DNA of 6,390 nucleotides, taken from the NCBI GenBank assembly GCA_030604545.1, contig JAUVVS010000124.1, forward strand, positions 1 to 6,390. Direction: 5' to 3'. Origin of the DNA: Deltaproteobacteria bacterium. Lineage in GTDB: Bacteria; Desulfobacterota; Desulfobacteria; Desulfobacterales; JAUVVS01. Positions 1 to 5,454 of this stretch are shown here, one piece after another (positions within the stretch are counted from its first letter, which is position 1; every line of letters begins with the position of its first letter). The position numbers and the translations under genes are program-made. Under the pieces are notes generated by a model. It made no database searches, was not told the origin of the DNA, and saw only the letters and a program-made list of their open reading frames with translations.

Positions 1-123
1 GGATTAAAGACTTTCAGGCTGTGCAACCTGGGTCAAATTACTTACAAGGACATTGAAGATTTCTTTGTAGTAGCCAAGGAAGCATTTAAAAAGATGGGAT
101 ACACCATTCCTATCGTCAAATAG
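1..123 (+). CDS. C-terminus of a probable class V (PLP-dependent) aminotransferase, 5' truncated by window edge
   Basis: An open frame enters from the left edge and ends at TAG 121-123, giving 40 residues. The stretch FRLCNLGQITYKDIEDFF resembles the small C-terminal domain of class V aminotransferases (alanine-glyoxylate, serine-glyoxylate and 2-aminoethylphosphonate types), where an F-R-x-x-N/C-x-G strand is followed by a helix beginning T-x-x-D-I. The catalytic lysine and PLP site lie outside the window, so neither substrate nor subfamily can be read. The family moves an amino group from an amino donor to a 2-oxo acid such as pyruvate or glyoxylate, or the reverse. The acylating aldehyde dehydrogenase downstream is on the same strand, so an amine-to-aldehyde step feeding it is an attractive inference. 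The family call is moderate because only the tail is visible. Confidence 0.5.
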   Translation, partial: GLKTFRLCNLGQITYKDIEDFFVVAKEAFKKMGYTIPIVK

Positions 124-147
124 TTGAGTGGTTGAGTAGTTGAGTCG
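124..147. repeat. Three-unit 8-bp tandem repeat, TTGAGTNG
   Basis: Three perfect-register units follow directly after the aminotransferase stop codon: TTGAGTGG, TTGAGTAG and TTGAGTCG. They differ only at position 7. The last unit also forms an imperfect hairpin with following bases: GTTGAGT 139-145 pairs with ACTTAAC 151-157, with one G-T pair. No T-run follows, so it is not a convincing terminator. The function is unknown; it may be a small slippage repeat or part of a dispersed intergenic repeat. Confidence 0.6.
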
Positions 148-192
148 ACGACTTAACGAGATATGTACTTTGCAACTTTTCACAATTTAAAA

Positions 193-359
193 TGAGACCT
201 TTGAAAAATGCTCAATTTTGTTCAAGTTCAAGGAAGGCGAAAATTTTAACCACAGGAATACATCGAGTATTTTGAGGATAGCGCTAGAGCTTCACTTCGT
301 GCAAAATGTTGAGCCTGACACAGAAATTGGGCAAAAGGGGGCGTTTTGCAAAGGTCTCA
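193..359. mobile_element. MITE-like non-autonomous element, copy 1 (167 bp)
   Basis: The ends are perfect 11-bp inverted repeats, TGAGACCTTTG at 193-203 and CAAAGGTCTCA at 349-359. AAA flanks both sides (190-192 and 360-362), a possible 3-bp target-site duplication, though low in complexity. The left 18 bp and right 36 bp (324-359) are identical to copy 2 at 3510-3634, and TTCAAGTTCAAG (221-232) is also shared. The middle, about 241-323, is unlike copy 2 and contains the palindrome TAGCGCTA (279-286). No transposase fragment is visible, so mobility would need an enzyme from elsewhere. Removing the element and one AAA would shrink the gap between aminotransferase and aldehyde dehydrogenase from 262 to 92 nt, which suggests it landed inside an operon. 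Confidence 0.7.
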
Positions 360-385
360 AAATAGATGGAGGATAGATAAGAGCT

Positions 386-1774
386 ATGGAAGACAACATC
401 CAGGAAATGTATGAACGTGCAAAAAAAGCTTTTGAAGAAGTAGAATTCTGGCCGCAGGAAAAAGTAGACGAAATGGTTCAGGCGGTCGGCTGGGAGTGGC
501 AAAAAGAAGAGACGCGCAAGGCCTTGGCCAAGCTTGCCGTAGATGAGTCAGGAATCGGTGTTTATGAAGATAAATTGAACAAGATTAAAACAAAAACTTT
601 GGGAACCCTGTGGGATCAACGCGGTGCAAAAACATGCGGTTTGATAGAAGAAGATAAAGAGCGGGGAATCAGAAAATATGCCAAGCCAATCGGAGTAATT
701 GCCAATGTGGTACCCTGTACCAATCCTGAGTCGACTATCTGCTGTCTCGGGCTGAGTACATTGAAAACCAGAAACGCAATGATTGTATCACCCCATCCAA
801 GAACCCAGGGAAGCTCATACCTTGCGGTTGAACATGGGAGAAAGGCTTTAAAGAAAATCGGTGCACCAATGGATCTCCTGCAATGCATCAAATATACGAG
901 CCATGAAAAGACACGTGAACTCATGTCTAACTGTGACTATGCAGTTGCTACCGGCGGTGCGGCACTGGTAAAAGTGGTGTATGGGGCCGCCAAACCCGCC
1001 CAGACGGTAGGCGCCGGAAATGTTGTATCGATCGTTGATGAAACTGTAGATATCCCTGCTACCGCTCATAAAATCATGCTTTCCAAAATCGCAAACAACT
1101 CCGCATCCTGCTCATCGGAAAACGCAGTTGCAGTCTATGATGAAGTTTACGATCAAATGATTGAATGCTTGAAATCGGAGGGTGGATATCTTTGCAGCAC
1201 GGAAGAAAGGGAAACCCTCAGACAAACCATGTGGCCGGACGGCCATACGCTGAATCGCGATATCGTAGCCAAATCTGCACGTTTTATTGCCGACCTGGCG
1301 GGGCTAAACGTACCTGAAGATACCAAGTTCATTATGGTGCTTGGTGAAAAGATAGGGCCTGAGGACAGGTTCTCGGGGGAAAAAATATCACCGGTATTAA
1401 CGGTATGGAAGTGGAACGACTTTGATGAAATCATCGAACGCGTTAAGTCCATGCATAAATTTTCCGGTGAAGGCCATTCCGTTTCTATCCATACCGAAAG
1501 GGACGAGCGCAGGGTGGAACTTGCCGTAAGGGCGAATGTCGGCAGGGTCGTATGCAACATGCCTCACTCCTATGCAAACAGCGGCGGCTGGGGCAGCGGT
1601 CTGCCCTTTACCGATACCCTCGGCTGCGGCACCTGGGCCGGTAACATCGCTAGTGAAAACGTAAATTGGCGGCAATTTCTGAACTATACATTGCTTTCCA
1701 TACCCATTGAAGAACATGTACCAGATGATGAGGAACTTTTTGGAGATTATCTAAAAAAATGGGGGAGGGATTAA
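386..1774 (+). CDS. CoA-acylating aldehyde dehydrogenase, SauS-like (candidate sulfoacetaldehyde dehydrogenase, acylating)
   Basis: This 462-residue protein is a cytosolic member of the aldehyde dehydrogenase superfamily, in the acylating branch (EutE, AdhE N-domain, SauS) that interconverts an aldehyde with CoA and NAD(P)+ and an acyl-CoA. Visible landmarks are NVVPCTNPEST (107-117) and SPHPR (135-139) in the cofactor fold, ATGGAALVK (188-196), GAGN (209-212), the catalytic loop SASCSSENA with nucleophile Cys242, and EKISPVL (332-338). The C-terminal run ENVNW, FLNYT and then DDEELFGDY (424-455) is what I recall from acylating sulfoacetaldehyde dehydrogenases rather than EutE, so sulfoacetaldehyde/sulfoacetyl-CoA is the leading substrate guess. 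The length fits a complete enzyme. The start is supported by GGAGGA at 368-373, 12 nt upstream and just outside the MITE. It is probably cotranscribed with the HAD gene 11 nt downstream. Acylating family membership is firm; the sulfonate substrate is inference. Confidence 0.85.
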   Translation: MEDNIQEMYERAKKAFEEVEFWPQEKVDEMVQAVGWEWQKEETRKALAKLAVDESGIGVYEDKLNKIKTKTLGTLWDQRGAKTCGLIEEDKERGIRKYAKPIGVIANVVPCTNPESTICCLGLSTLKTRNAMIVSPHPRTQGSSYLAVEHGRKALKKIGAPMDLLQCIKYTSHEKTRELMSNCDYAVATGGAALVKVVYGAAKPAQTVGAGNVVSIVDETVDIPATAHKIMLSKIANNSASCSSENAVAVYDEVYDQMIECLKSEGGYLCSTEERETLRQTMWPDGHTLNRDIVAKSARFIADLAGLNVPEDTKFIMVLGEKIGPEDRFSGEKISPVLTVWKWNDFDEIIERVKSMHKFSGEGHSVSIHTERDERRVELAVRANVGRVVCNMPHSYANSGGWGSGLPFTDTLGCGTWAGNIASENVNWRQFLNYTLLSIPIEEHVPDDEELFGDYLKKWGRD

Positions 1775-1785
1775 TCCTATAATTT

Positions 1786-2490
1786 ATGATAAGGGCGATA
1801 CTCTTTGATTTTGGTCAAACCCTTGTAGATTCAGCCAATGGATTTCGTGCAGCCGAAAAAGAGGCACAGAATAAAATTTTTTCAAATCTCAGTTTGACAT
1901 TATGGGATGATTTTCTGTCGAACTACCGGAGGATCCGAAAGGAATTTCACGCAAAATCTATTTTTTCAAGGAAATCCATCTGGAATGAAGTCTATTTTTA
2001 CTATTGCCTCGAACCCGACTTGAAGCGCCTTGAAGTATGGGAAAATGAATATTGGGAACGTGTAAAGTCTGAAACTGTCCCATTTCCTGAGACTGTACAA
2101 GTACTTGAAAACCTTAGCACTGAATATCGTCTGGGGCTTATTACAAATACCCAGGGACAGAAGGCTTCTGGAAAACACCGAATCAGTCTGTTTCCTGAGC
2201 TTGAAAGGTTTTTCGAGGTCGTCATTGTAGCCGGAGAATCGGGTTTACCGCCAAAACCTGACCCCGCCCCCTTTCATTTGTGCCTTGACAGTCTGGGCAC
2301 AACTCCCGGTGAAGCTGTCTACATAGGTGACGATTGGCGAATCGACATCTGTGGTGCCAAAGATATAGGTTTACAACCCATCTGGATCAAACACCATTCC
2401 GTGCGTAGGTCGTGGCCGGATATAAAAACGTCAGTACCGGTCATTACCAGTCTGAATCAGCTGCTCGACCTCGATCGTGTTCTTGATTAA
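1786..2490 (+). CDS. HAD-superfamily hydrolase, substrate unknown
   Basis: This 234-residue soluble protein has all four HAD motifs in order: motif I DFGQT with nucleophile Asp8, motif II LITNT (Thr120), motif III Lys157 in PPKPDP, and motif IV GDD (Asp182, Asp183) with Asp187 following. A helical cap of about 80 residues lies between motif I and motif II, as in subfamily I enzymes. The residue two after the nucleophile is Gly10, where most phosphatases have the general-acid Asp. Related substitutions occur in YihX-type phosphatases (Gly), haloacid dehalogenases (Tyr) and phosphonoacetaldehyde hydrolase (Ala), so activity is not excluded. It begins 11 nt after the aldehyde dehydrogenase stop. 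The only purine-rich Shine-Dalgarno candidate, GGGGGAGGGA at 1761-1770, lies inside the preceding gene and rather far upstream, so translational coupling is likely. Motif I does not match PhnX. The physiological substrate cannot be named. Confidence 0.85.
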   Translation: MIRAILFDFGQTLVDSANGFRAAEKEAQNKIFSNLSLTLWDDFLSNYRRIRKEFHAKSIFSRKSIWNEVYFYYCLEPDLKRLEVWENEYWERVKSETVPFPETVQVLENLSTEYRLGLITNTQGQKASGKHRISLFPELERFFEVVIVAGESGLPPKPDPAPFHLCLDSLGTTPGEAVYIGDDWRIDICGAKDIGLQPIWIKHHSVRRSWPDIKTSVPVITSLNQLLDLDRVLD

Positions 2491-2592
2491 TAGAGGTATT
2501 TAAGATGGAAAAAAAAGAATCGTTACGAAAATGGAACTTATAGCAGTAAGTTTGAGAAGTTGATTTAGTAAGCTGATGGGAGAACGGTCCGA
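2491..2592. other. Convergent intergenic gap with a 12-codon mini-ORF
   Basis: This 102-bp gap separates the HAD gene from the convergent LysR gene. A tiny frame at 2505-2543 (MEKKESLRKWNL, then TAG) has GAGGT at 2493-2497 with a 7-nt spacer, a plausible ribosome-binding site. It could be a short peptide gene, the stub of a gene lost downstream, or chance. A 6-bp stem, AACTTA 2535-2540 with TAAGTT 2547-2552, is the only clear hairpin. It has no adjacent T-run on either strand, so no terminator is called. Confidence 0.25.
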
Positions 2593-3498
2593 TCAAGAAA
2601 AGCTTTTTTTGTATTCTGCTGCCCACTTATCCACTATTTCGATCAGTCGCCCCAGCGACTCCGAAATATATTTATCCTTATGATGCACCAGGTAGAATTT
2701 TCGTTTAATAACCCTACCAGATAAGGGAATCGCTATTAATCTGCCCATTTGAATCTCTTCACTTGCAACATTCCTGGATATCAAAGCAATACCTGTTCCA
2801 TCTTCAACTGCTTTCTTAACGGCTCTATTGCTGGAAAGCTCCATGGGAATAAAGATGGAAATCTTGTTCTTTTTGATAAACTCATCGATAACCCTTTGGG
2901 GGGTCGATCCTTTCTCGTGAATGATCATATTCTGCCCGTCAAGATCCCGGGGAGTAAGGTATTTCTTTCCGGCAAAAGCATGGTCGGGTGGAACAATAAT
3001 TACAAGTCTGTCTTCCAGAATTTCCCTGATCAGCACTTTCTTGTGTTCAATTGGATATGAGATAAATCCCAGGTCGTTGTTGAGGTTGACAACATTTTCT
3101 ACAACCTGCTCGTTCGGCAAAATATTAATTGATATACGTATATTAGGATTAGATTTGCTGAAGGGGTCGATTATGGAAGGAAGATAGTATGCCCCAAAAC
3201 TTTCGCTTGCATGGATCCGGATATGCCCCTTTTTCCTTTGCTGAAAATCACGGATGCTCTCCTCTGCATTTTTTTCCAGTTCGAAAATTTTTTCGGCAAT
3301 CTCATAAAGAGCACCTCCCGCATCTGTTAAAGCCAGTTTTTTCCCAAAGTGGTTGATAAGTTTGATTTCATAATATTCCTGAAGCCTTTGTATCCCTTTT
3401 GTCACGGCCGGCTGGGTAATATAGAGTGCCCTTGCTGCAGCACTTAAACTTCCGAGCTTAGCAGATAGATAGAAAATCTTCAGTTGGTTAAGATTCAT
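2593..3498 (-). CDS. LysR-type transcriptional regulator
   Basis: This 301-residue protein has the standard LysR length and layout. The N-terminal winged helix-turn-helix spans about residues 2-60: LKIFYLSAKLGSLSAAARAL, then TQPAVTKGIQRLQ as recognition helix and LTDAG at the wing. A linker helix of about residues 62-90 follows, then the two-lobed effector-binding domain from about 92 to 293, including FGAYYLPSIIDPF (101-113) and HEKGSTPQRVIDEF (194-207). The latter resembles the anion-binding loop of CbbR/CysL-like members. Such proteins usually bind a small co-inducer as tetramers and often control a divergent operon, here the methyltransferase gene, although the leftward operon is also a candidate. 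The ribosome-binding site is the short AGGT made by the MITE insertion junction. The effector is unknown. Confidence 0.93.
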   Translation of the reverse strand: MNLNQLKIFYLSAKLGSLSAAARALYITQPAVTKGIQRLQEYYEIKLINHFGKKLALTDAGGALYEIAEKIFELEKNAEESIRDFQQRKKGHIRIHASESFGAYYLPSIIDPFSKSNPNIRISINILPNEQVVENVVNLNNDLGFISYPIEHKKVLIREILEDRLVIIVPPDHAFAGKKYLTPRDLDGQNMIIHEKGSTPQRVIDEFIKKNKISIFIPMELSSNRAVKKAVEDGTGIALISRNVASEEIQMGRLIAIPLSGRVIKRKFYLVHHKDKYISESLGRLIEIVDKWAAEYKKSFS

Positions 3499-3506
3499 TT
3501 AATATA

Positions 3507-3510
3507 ACCT
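3507..3510 (-). promoter_or_regulatory. LysR-gene Shine-Dalgarno formed at a MITE junction
   Basis: Read on the minus strand these four bases are AGGT, 8 nt before the LysR ATG. Three of them (ACC on the plus strand) are the putative target-site duplication and the fourth is the terminal T of element copy 2. No better purine-rich sequence lies at the right distance. The next one upstream, AAAGGT, is inside the terminal inverted repeat and more than 15 nt from the ATG. Confidence 0.4.
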
Positions 3511-3530
3511 GAGACCTTTGAAAAATGTTT

Positions 3531-3544
3531 CCCGCTATAGCGGG
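3531..3544. repeat. 14-bp perfect palindrome inside MITE copy 2
   Basis: CCCGCTATAGCGGG is its own reverse complement. It lies between the shared left arm and the shared TTCAAGTTCAAG segment, where copy 1 has the unrelated CTCAATTTTG instead. This makes it look like a small palindromic module within the larger element. As RNA it would form a short GC-rich stem in the LysR transcript leader. Confidence 0.7.
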
Positions 3545-3557
3545 ATTCAAGTTCAAG

Positions 3558-3588
3558 CCTCCGGCCCGTGAGGCCTACGCCCCGGAGG
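3558..3588. repeat. GC-rich hairpin inside MITE copy 2
   Basis: CCTCCGG (3558-3564) pairs with CCGGAGG (3582-3588), and an inner CGT (3567-3569) pairs with ACG (3577-3579) around a small AGGCCT-containing loop. The sequence is far more GC-rich than its surroundings. Copy 1 has no counterpart. It may be a nested palindromic repeat; no T-run follows on either strand to make it an intrinsic terminator. Confidence 0.6.
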
Positions 3589-3634
3589 GGAAGACGAAAA
3601 ATTGGGCAAAAGGGGGCGTTTTGCAAAGGTCTCA

Positions 3635-3912
3635 ACCTTTTATCGCTGATAATATTATATATGGCTGTTTATATTTGTTATTTTGAAAAAGTATATACTG
3701 AACAACTAAATTTGATATGTCAAGAAGATTATCAATTAACTTTCAAAAAGTTCTTGAATCAATGGATATCCGTGTTGTATTTTATATGCTACCAGAAAGT
3801 AGCAATGAAAAAATCATTTATCTTTGCGCCCTCTGCGTCTTGAGCGAAGCTTCCGCAGATATCTGCGGAAACAGGCGGGCGGTGAAAATTTATATTATCG
3901 AAAGGAGACGAA
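3635..3912. other. AT-rich divergent intergenic region upstream of the methyltransferase gene
   Basis: No convincing gene is present in these 278 bp. The first half is strongly AT-rich and is the likely site of promoters and of a LysR operator. One weak inverted pair is ATATA with TATAT around TGGCTGTT near 3657-3674. A weak promoter candidate is TTGAAA at 3683-3688 with TAAATT at 3707-3712 (18-bp spacer). TGCTAC 3787-3792 and GTAGCA 3799-3804 form a 6-bp stem. From about 3823 the sequence turns GC-rich (TTTGCGCCCTCTGCGTCTTG and on to GGCGGGCGGTGAAA), resembling a dispersed intergenic repeat, and it encloses the 20-bp palindrome listed separately. Confidence 0.45.
3851..3870. repeat. Perfect 20-bp palindrome upstream of the methyltransferase gene
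   Basis: TTCCGCAGATATCTGCGGAA is identical to its reverse complement and ends 42 bp before the methyltransferase ATG. It could form a 10-bp cruciform or a leader-RNA hairpin, or serve as a dimer operator. No T-run follows. Like the palindrome in MITE copy 2 it has CCGC and GCGG arms around an AT core, so a small dispersed palindrome family is as likely as a dedicated operator. Confidence 0.65.
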
Positions 3913-5349
3913 ATGAAATACACAAAACTTCTTACCTCGGAACAGGTCGAACGGGTTCATGAAGCATCACTGGAGATCCTCGAAAAGGTCGGTATCCTTG
4001 TCCGAAGTGGTAAAGCGCGGGAAATTTATGCCAAACACGGATGCACGGTAAATTCCGAAACCACAAATGTAAAGATCCCGCAGAGCGTGGTAGAGGAATA
4101 TTGTAAAGCCTTTGTTCCAACATTTACATTCAAAGGTCGCGACCCTAAATTTGACAGGACAATTCCCGAAGAGAGTCCCGTGGTGGTAACGGCAAGCTCC
4201 GCCCCTAATATAATTGACCCCAAAACCGGCAATGAGCGGCCTGGCACCTCATCGGACATCGCAAATATCGCCTTTCTCATCAATGAATTACCTGGTTTTG
4301 ATGTCTTTTCTATTTCTACACTTGCCGATGACGCTCCCGAAGGGCAATTCAGTATTTCACGTTTCTACCCTGCACTTAAAAACTGTTTGAAGCCGGTTCG
4401 CGGAAATACTCCTAACATGAAAGAGCTTTTGCAGGTGCTCGAACTTGGCTCAATCATTGCCGGAAGCAAGGAGGCTTATAAAGAACGGCCCATTATTACC
4501 CACCACGGTTGTCCTGTAATTTCACCTCTGACCATGGACATAGAATCTATAGAAGAGATACTCTACCTCGTTGAAAATGGATTGCCGGTATATGGAAGCA
4601 TCGTCCCCAACGCGGGTATGACGGCTCCCATGACATTATTGGGAACTCTGGCGCTAGGTAACGCTGAATTCCTGGCATTAAGCGTCATCATGCAGATGGC
4701 CCGGCCTAAAACACCTCTGATCTATGCCGTTTTATCAACAGTGGCGGACATGCGGACAGCCAACTATGCACCGGGGGCAATTGAAACGGGAATTCTGCAA
4801 ATGTCACATTGCCAGATGGCCCAATTCTATAATGTCCCGTCAGGCGGGTATATCGGCGTGACAAATGCCCATACTAACGACGCTCAATCGGGATATGAAA
4901 CCGGCATGAACACAACTGGAGCTGTTCTCGCAGGAGCGGATATGTTAAACATGGGTGGGCTTTTAAGCAGCTTAATGGCTTTCGATTTTTCAAAAGCTGT
5001 AATCGACAATGAAATTGCCTTAATGCTCAAGCGTATCAAACGGGGCCTGGAGTTCAGTGAAGAAAACCTTGCTCTTGACTTGATCGCGGAAATAGGTCCG
5101 GGCGGCACTTACATGGAACATACGCACACTGTTGACCATATGCGTACCGCAGCTGTCCTTCCAACCGTGGCAACGCGTGATATGCGTGAATCCTGGGAAG
5201 ATCAAGGGCGACCCGATGCACACACAAACGCCGCAAATGAAGCAAGGAAGATTCTAACCAGGGATAACCCTGCAGTATTTTCGCAAGACGTTGACACTAA
5301 GATCCGCGCACGGTTTAAAAATCTAGTGGCCGGCGATGCCGGTTGGTAG
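3913..5349 (+). CDS. MttB-superfamily methyltransferase without pyrrolysine (trimethylamine methyltransferase family protein)
   Basis: This 478-residue cytosolic protein belongs to the MttB family. The N-terminal LTSEQVERVHEASLEILEKV (7-26), GCPVISPLTMD (199-209), the glycine-rich segment around GGYIGVTNAHTNDAQ (311-325) and the C-terminal TRDMRESWEDQG region (421-432) fit it, as does the length. Family members pass a methyl group from a quaternary or tertiary amine to a partner corrinoid protein. Classical MttB has an in-frame amber codon read as pyrrolysine; this frame has none. By eye the pyrrolysine position falls near Val316, and the usual T-D-S-K that follows reads T-N-A-H here. It therefore groups with non-Pyl homologues such as MtgB, MtpB and MtcB, but the substrate is open. 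GGAG at 3904-3907 lies 5 nt before the ATG. No corrinoid or reductive-activation gene is adjacent. The divergent LysR regulator is a likely controller. Confidence 0.9.
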   Translation: MKYTKLLTSEQVERVHEASLEILEKVGILVRSGKAREIYAKHGCTVNSETTNVKIPQSVVEEYCKAFVPTFTFKGRDPKFDRTIPEESPVVVTASSAPNIIDPKTGNERPGTSSDIANIAFLINELPGFDVFSISTLADDAPEGQFSISRFYPALKNCLKPVRGNTPNMKELLQVLELGSIIAGSKEAYKERPIITHHGCPVISPLTMDIESIEEILYLVENGLPVYGSIVPNAGMTAPMTLLGTLALGNAEFLALSVIMQMARPKTPLIYAVLSTVADMRTANYAPGAIETGILQMSHCQMAQFYNVPSGGYIGVTNAHTNDAQSGYETGMNTTGAVLAGADMLNMGGLLSSLMAFDFSKAVIDNEIALMLKRIKRGLEFSEENLALDLIAEIGPGGTYMEHTHTVDHMRTAAVLPTVATRDMRESWEDQGRPDAHTNAANEARKILTRDNPAVFSQDVDTKIRARFKNLVAGDAGW

Positions 5350-5397
5350 AAGGTTTATGGTTGCTTCAATAACCATTAAAAATATTTCAATATATTC

Positions 5398-5426
5398 TTG
5401 ACAATTACTTCTAATAAATGTATATA
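5398..5426 (+). promoter_or_regulatory. Sigma-70-type promoter of the toxin-antitoxin operon
   Basis: The -35 element TTGACA (5398-5403) is consensus and the -10 element TATATA (5421-5426) is a near match, separated by exactly 17 bp. The region is AT-rich, ends about 28 nt before the antitoxin ATG, and its -10 overlaps an inverted-repeat operator. This is the clearest promoter in the window. Confidence 0.75.
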
Positions 5427-5439
5427 TAGATTATACATT
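5417..5439. promoter_or_regulatory. Inverted-repeat operator for toxin-antitoxin autoregulation
   Basis: AATGTATA (5417-5424) and TATACATT (5432-5439) are perfect 8-bp inverted arms with a 7-bp spacer, overlying the -10 box. Phd/YefM and VapB antitoxins normally repress their own operons by binding such palindromes as dimers, with affinity tuned by toxin. The position suggests direct occlusion of RNA polymerase. Confidence 0.65.
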
Positions 5440-5454
5440 ATTATGGGGGTCGTT

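Larger units (their letters stand above)
3510..3634. mobile_element. MITE-like non-autonomous element, copy 2 (125 bp)
   Basis: The element has the same ends as copy 1: TGAGACCTTTG at 3510-3520 and CAAAGGTCTCA at 3624-3634. It is flanked by ACC at 3507-3509 and 3635-3637, which reads well as a 3-bp target-site duplication. The left 18 bp and right 36 bp (3599-3634) are identical to copy 1, and TTCAAGTTCAAG recurs at 3546-3557. The core differs and carries two hairpins absent from copy 1. It is in the same orientation as copy 1 on the plus strand and has no coding capacity. A 3-bp duplication is compatible with several DDE transposase families, so the parent insertion sequence cannot be named from here. 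Its left end lies 11 bp before the LysR start codon. Confidence 0.72.

Noticed and set aside
616..1717. Several minus-strand open frames of 70-135 codons opposite the aldehyde dehydrogenase
   Set aside because: They lie antisense to a gene with strong family motifs, overlap each other in different frames and encode nothing recognisable.
1786..1830. HAD protein as phosphonoacetaldehyde hydrolase (PhnX), which would pair with a PhnW-like aminotransferase
   Set aside because: PhnX motif I reads close to DWAGT, whereas this protein has DFGQT and lacks the PhnX-type start, so the phosphonate reading is not supported by this gene.
3568..3843. A 91-codon plus-strand frame starting in MITE copy 2, with a later ATG at 3661
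   Set aside because: It begins inside the element, has no Shine-Dalgarno at either ATG, and its product has low-complexity AT-driven composition with no recognisable domain.
3717..3962. An 81-codon plus-strand frame overlapping the start of the methyltransferase gene
   Set aside because: It runs into the well-supported methyltransferase start in another frame, has no ribosome-binding site and matches no family I know.
5357..5376. ATGGTT/AACCAT hairpin after the methyltransferase as an intrinsic terminator
   Set aside because: The stem is only 6 bp and is followed by A-rich, not T-rich, sequence on the plus strand.
5347..5379. Amber readthrough of the methyltransferase as pyrrolysine
   Set aside because: The TAG is at the natural C-terminus, not at the internal family position. 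Readthrough would add Pyl plus only nine residues before TAA.
5398..5454. Longer antitoxin starts at 5398 or 5443
   Set aside because: These would put the start codon inside the -35 box or inside the GGGGGT ribosome-binding site. The conserved antitoxin N-terminus begins at 5455.
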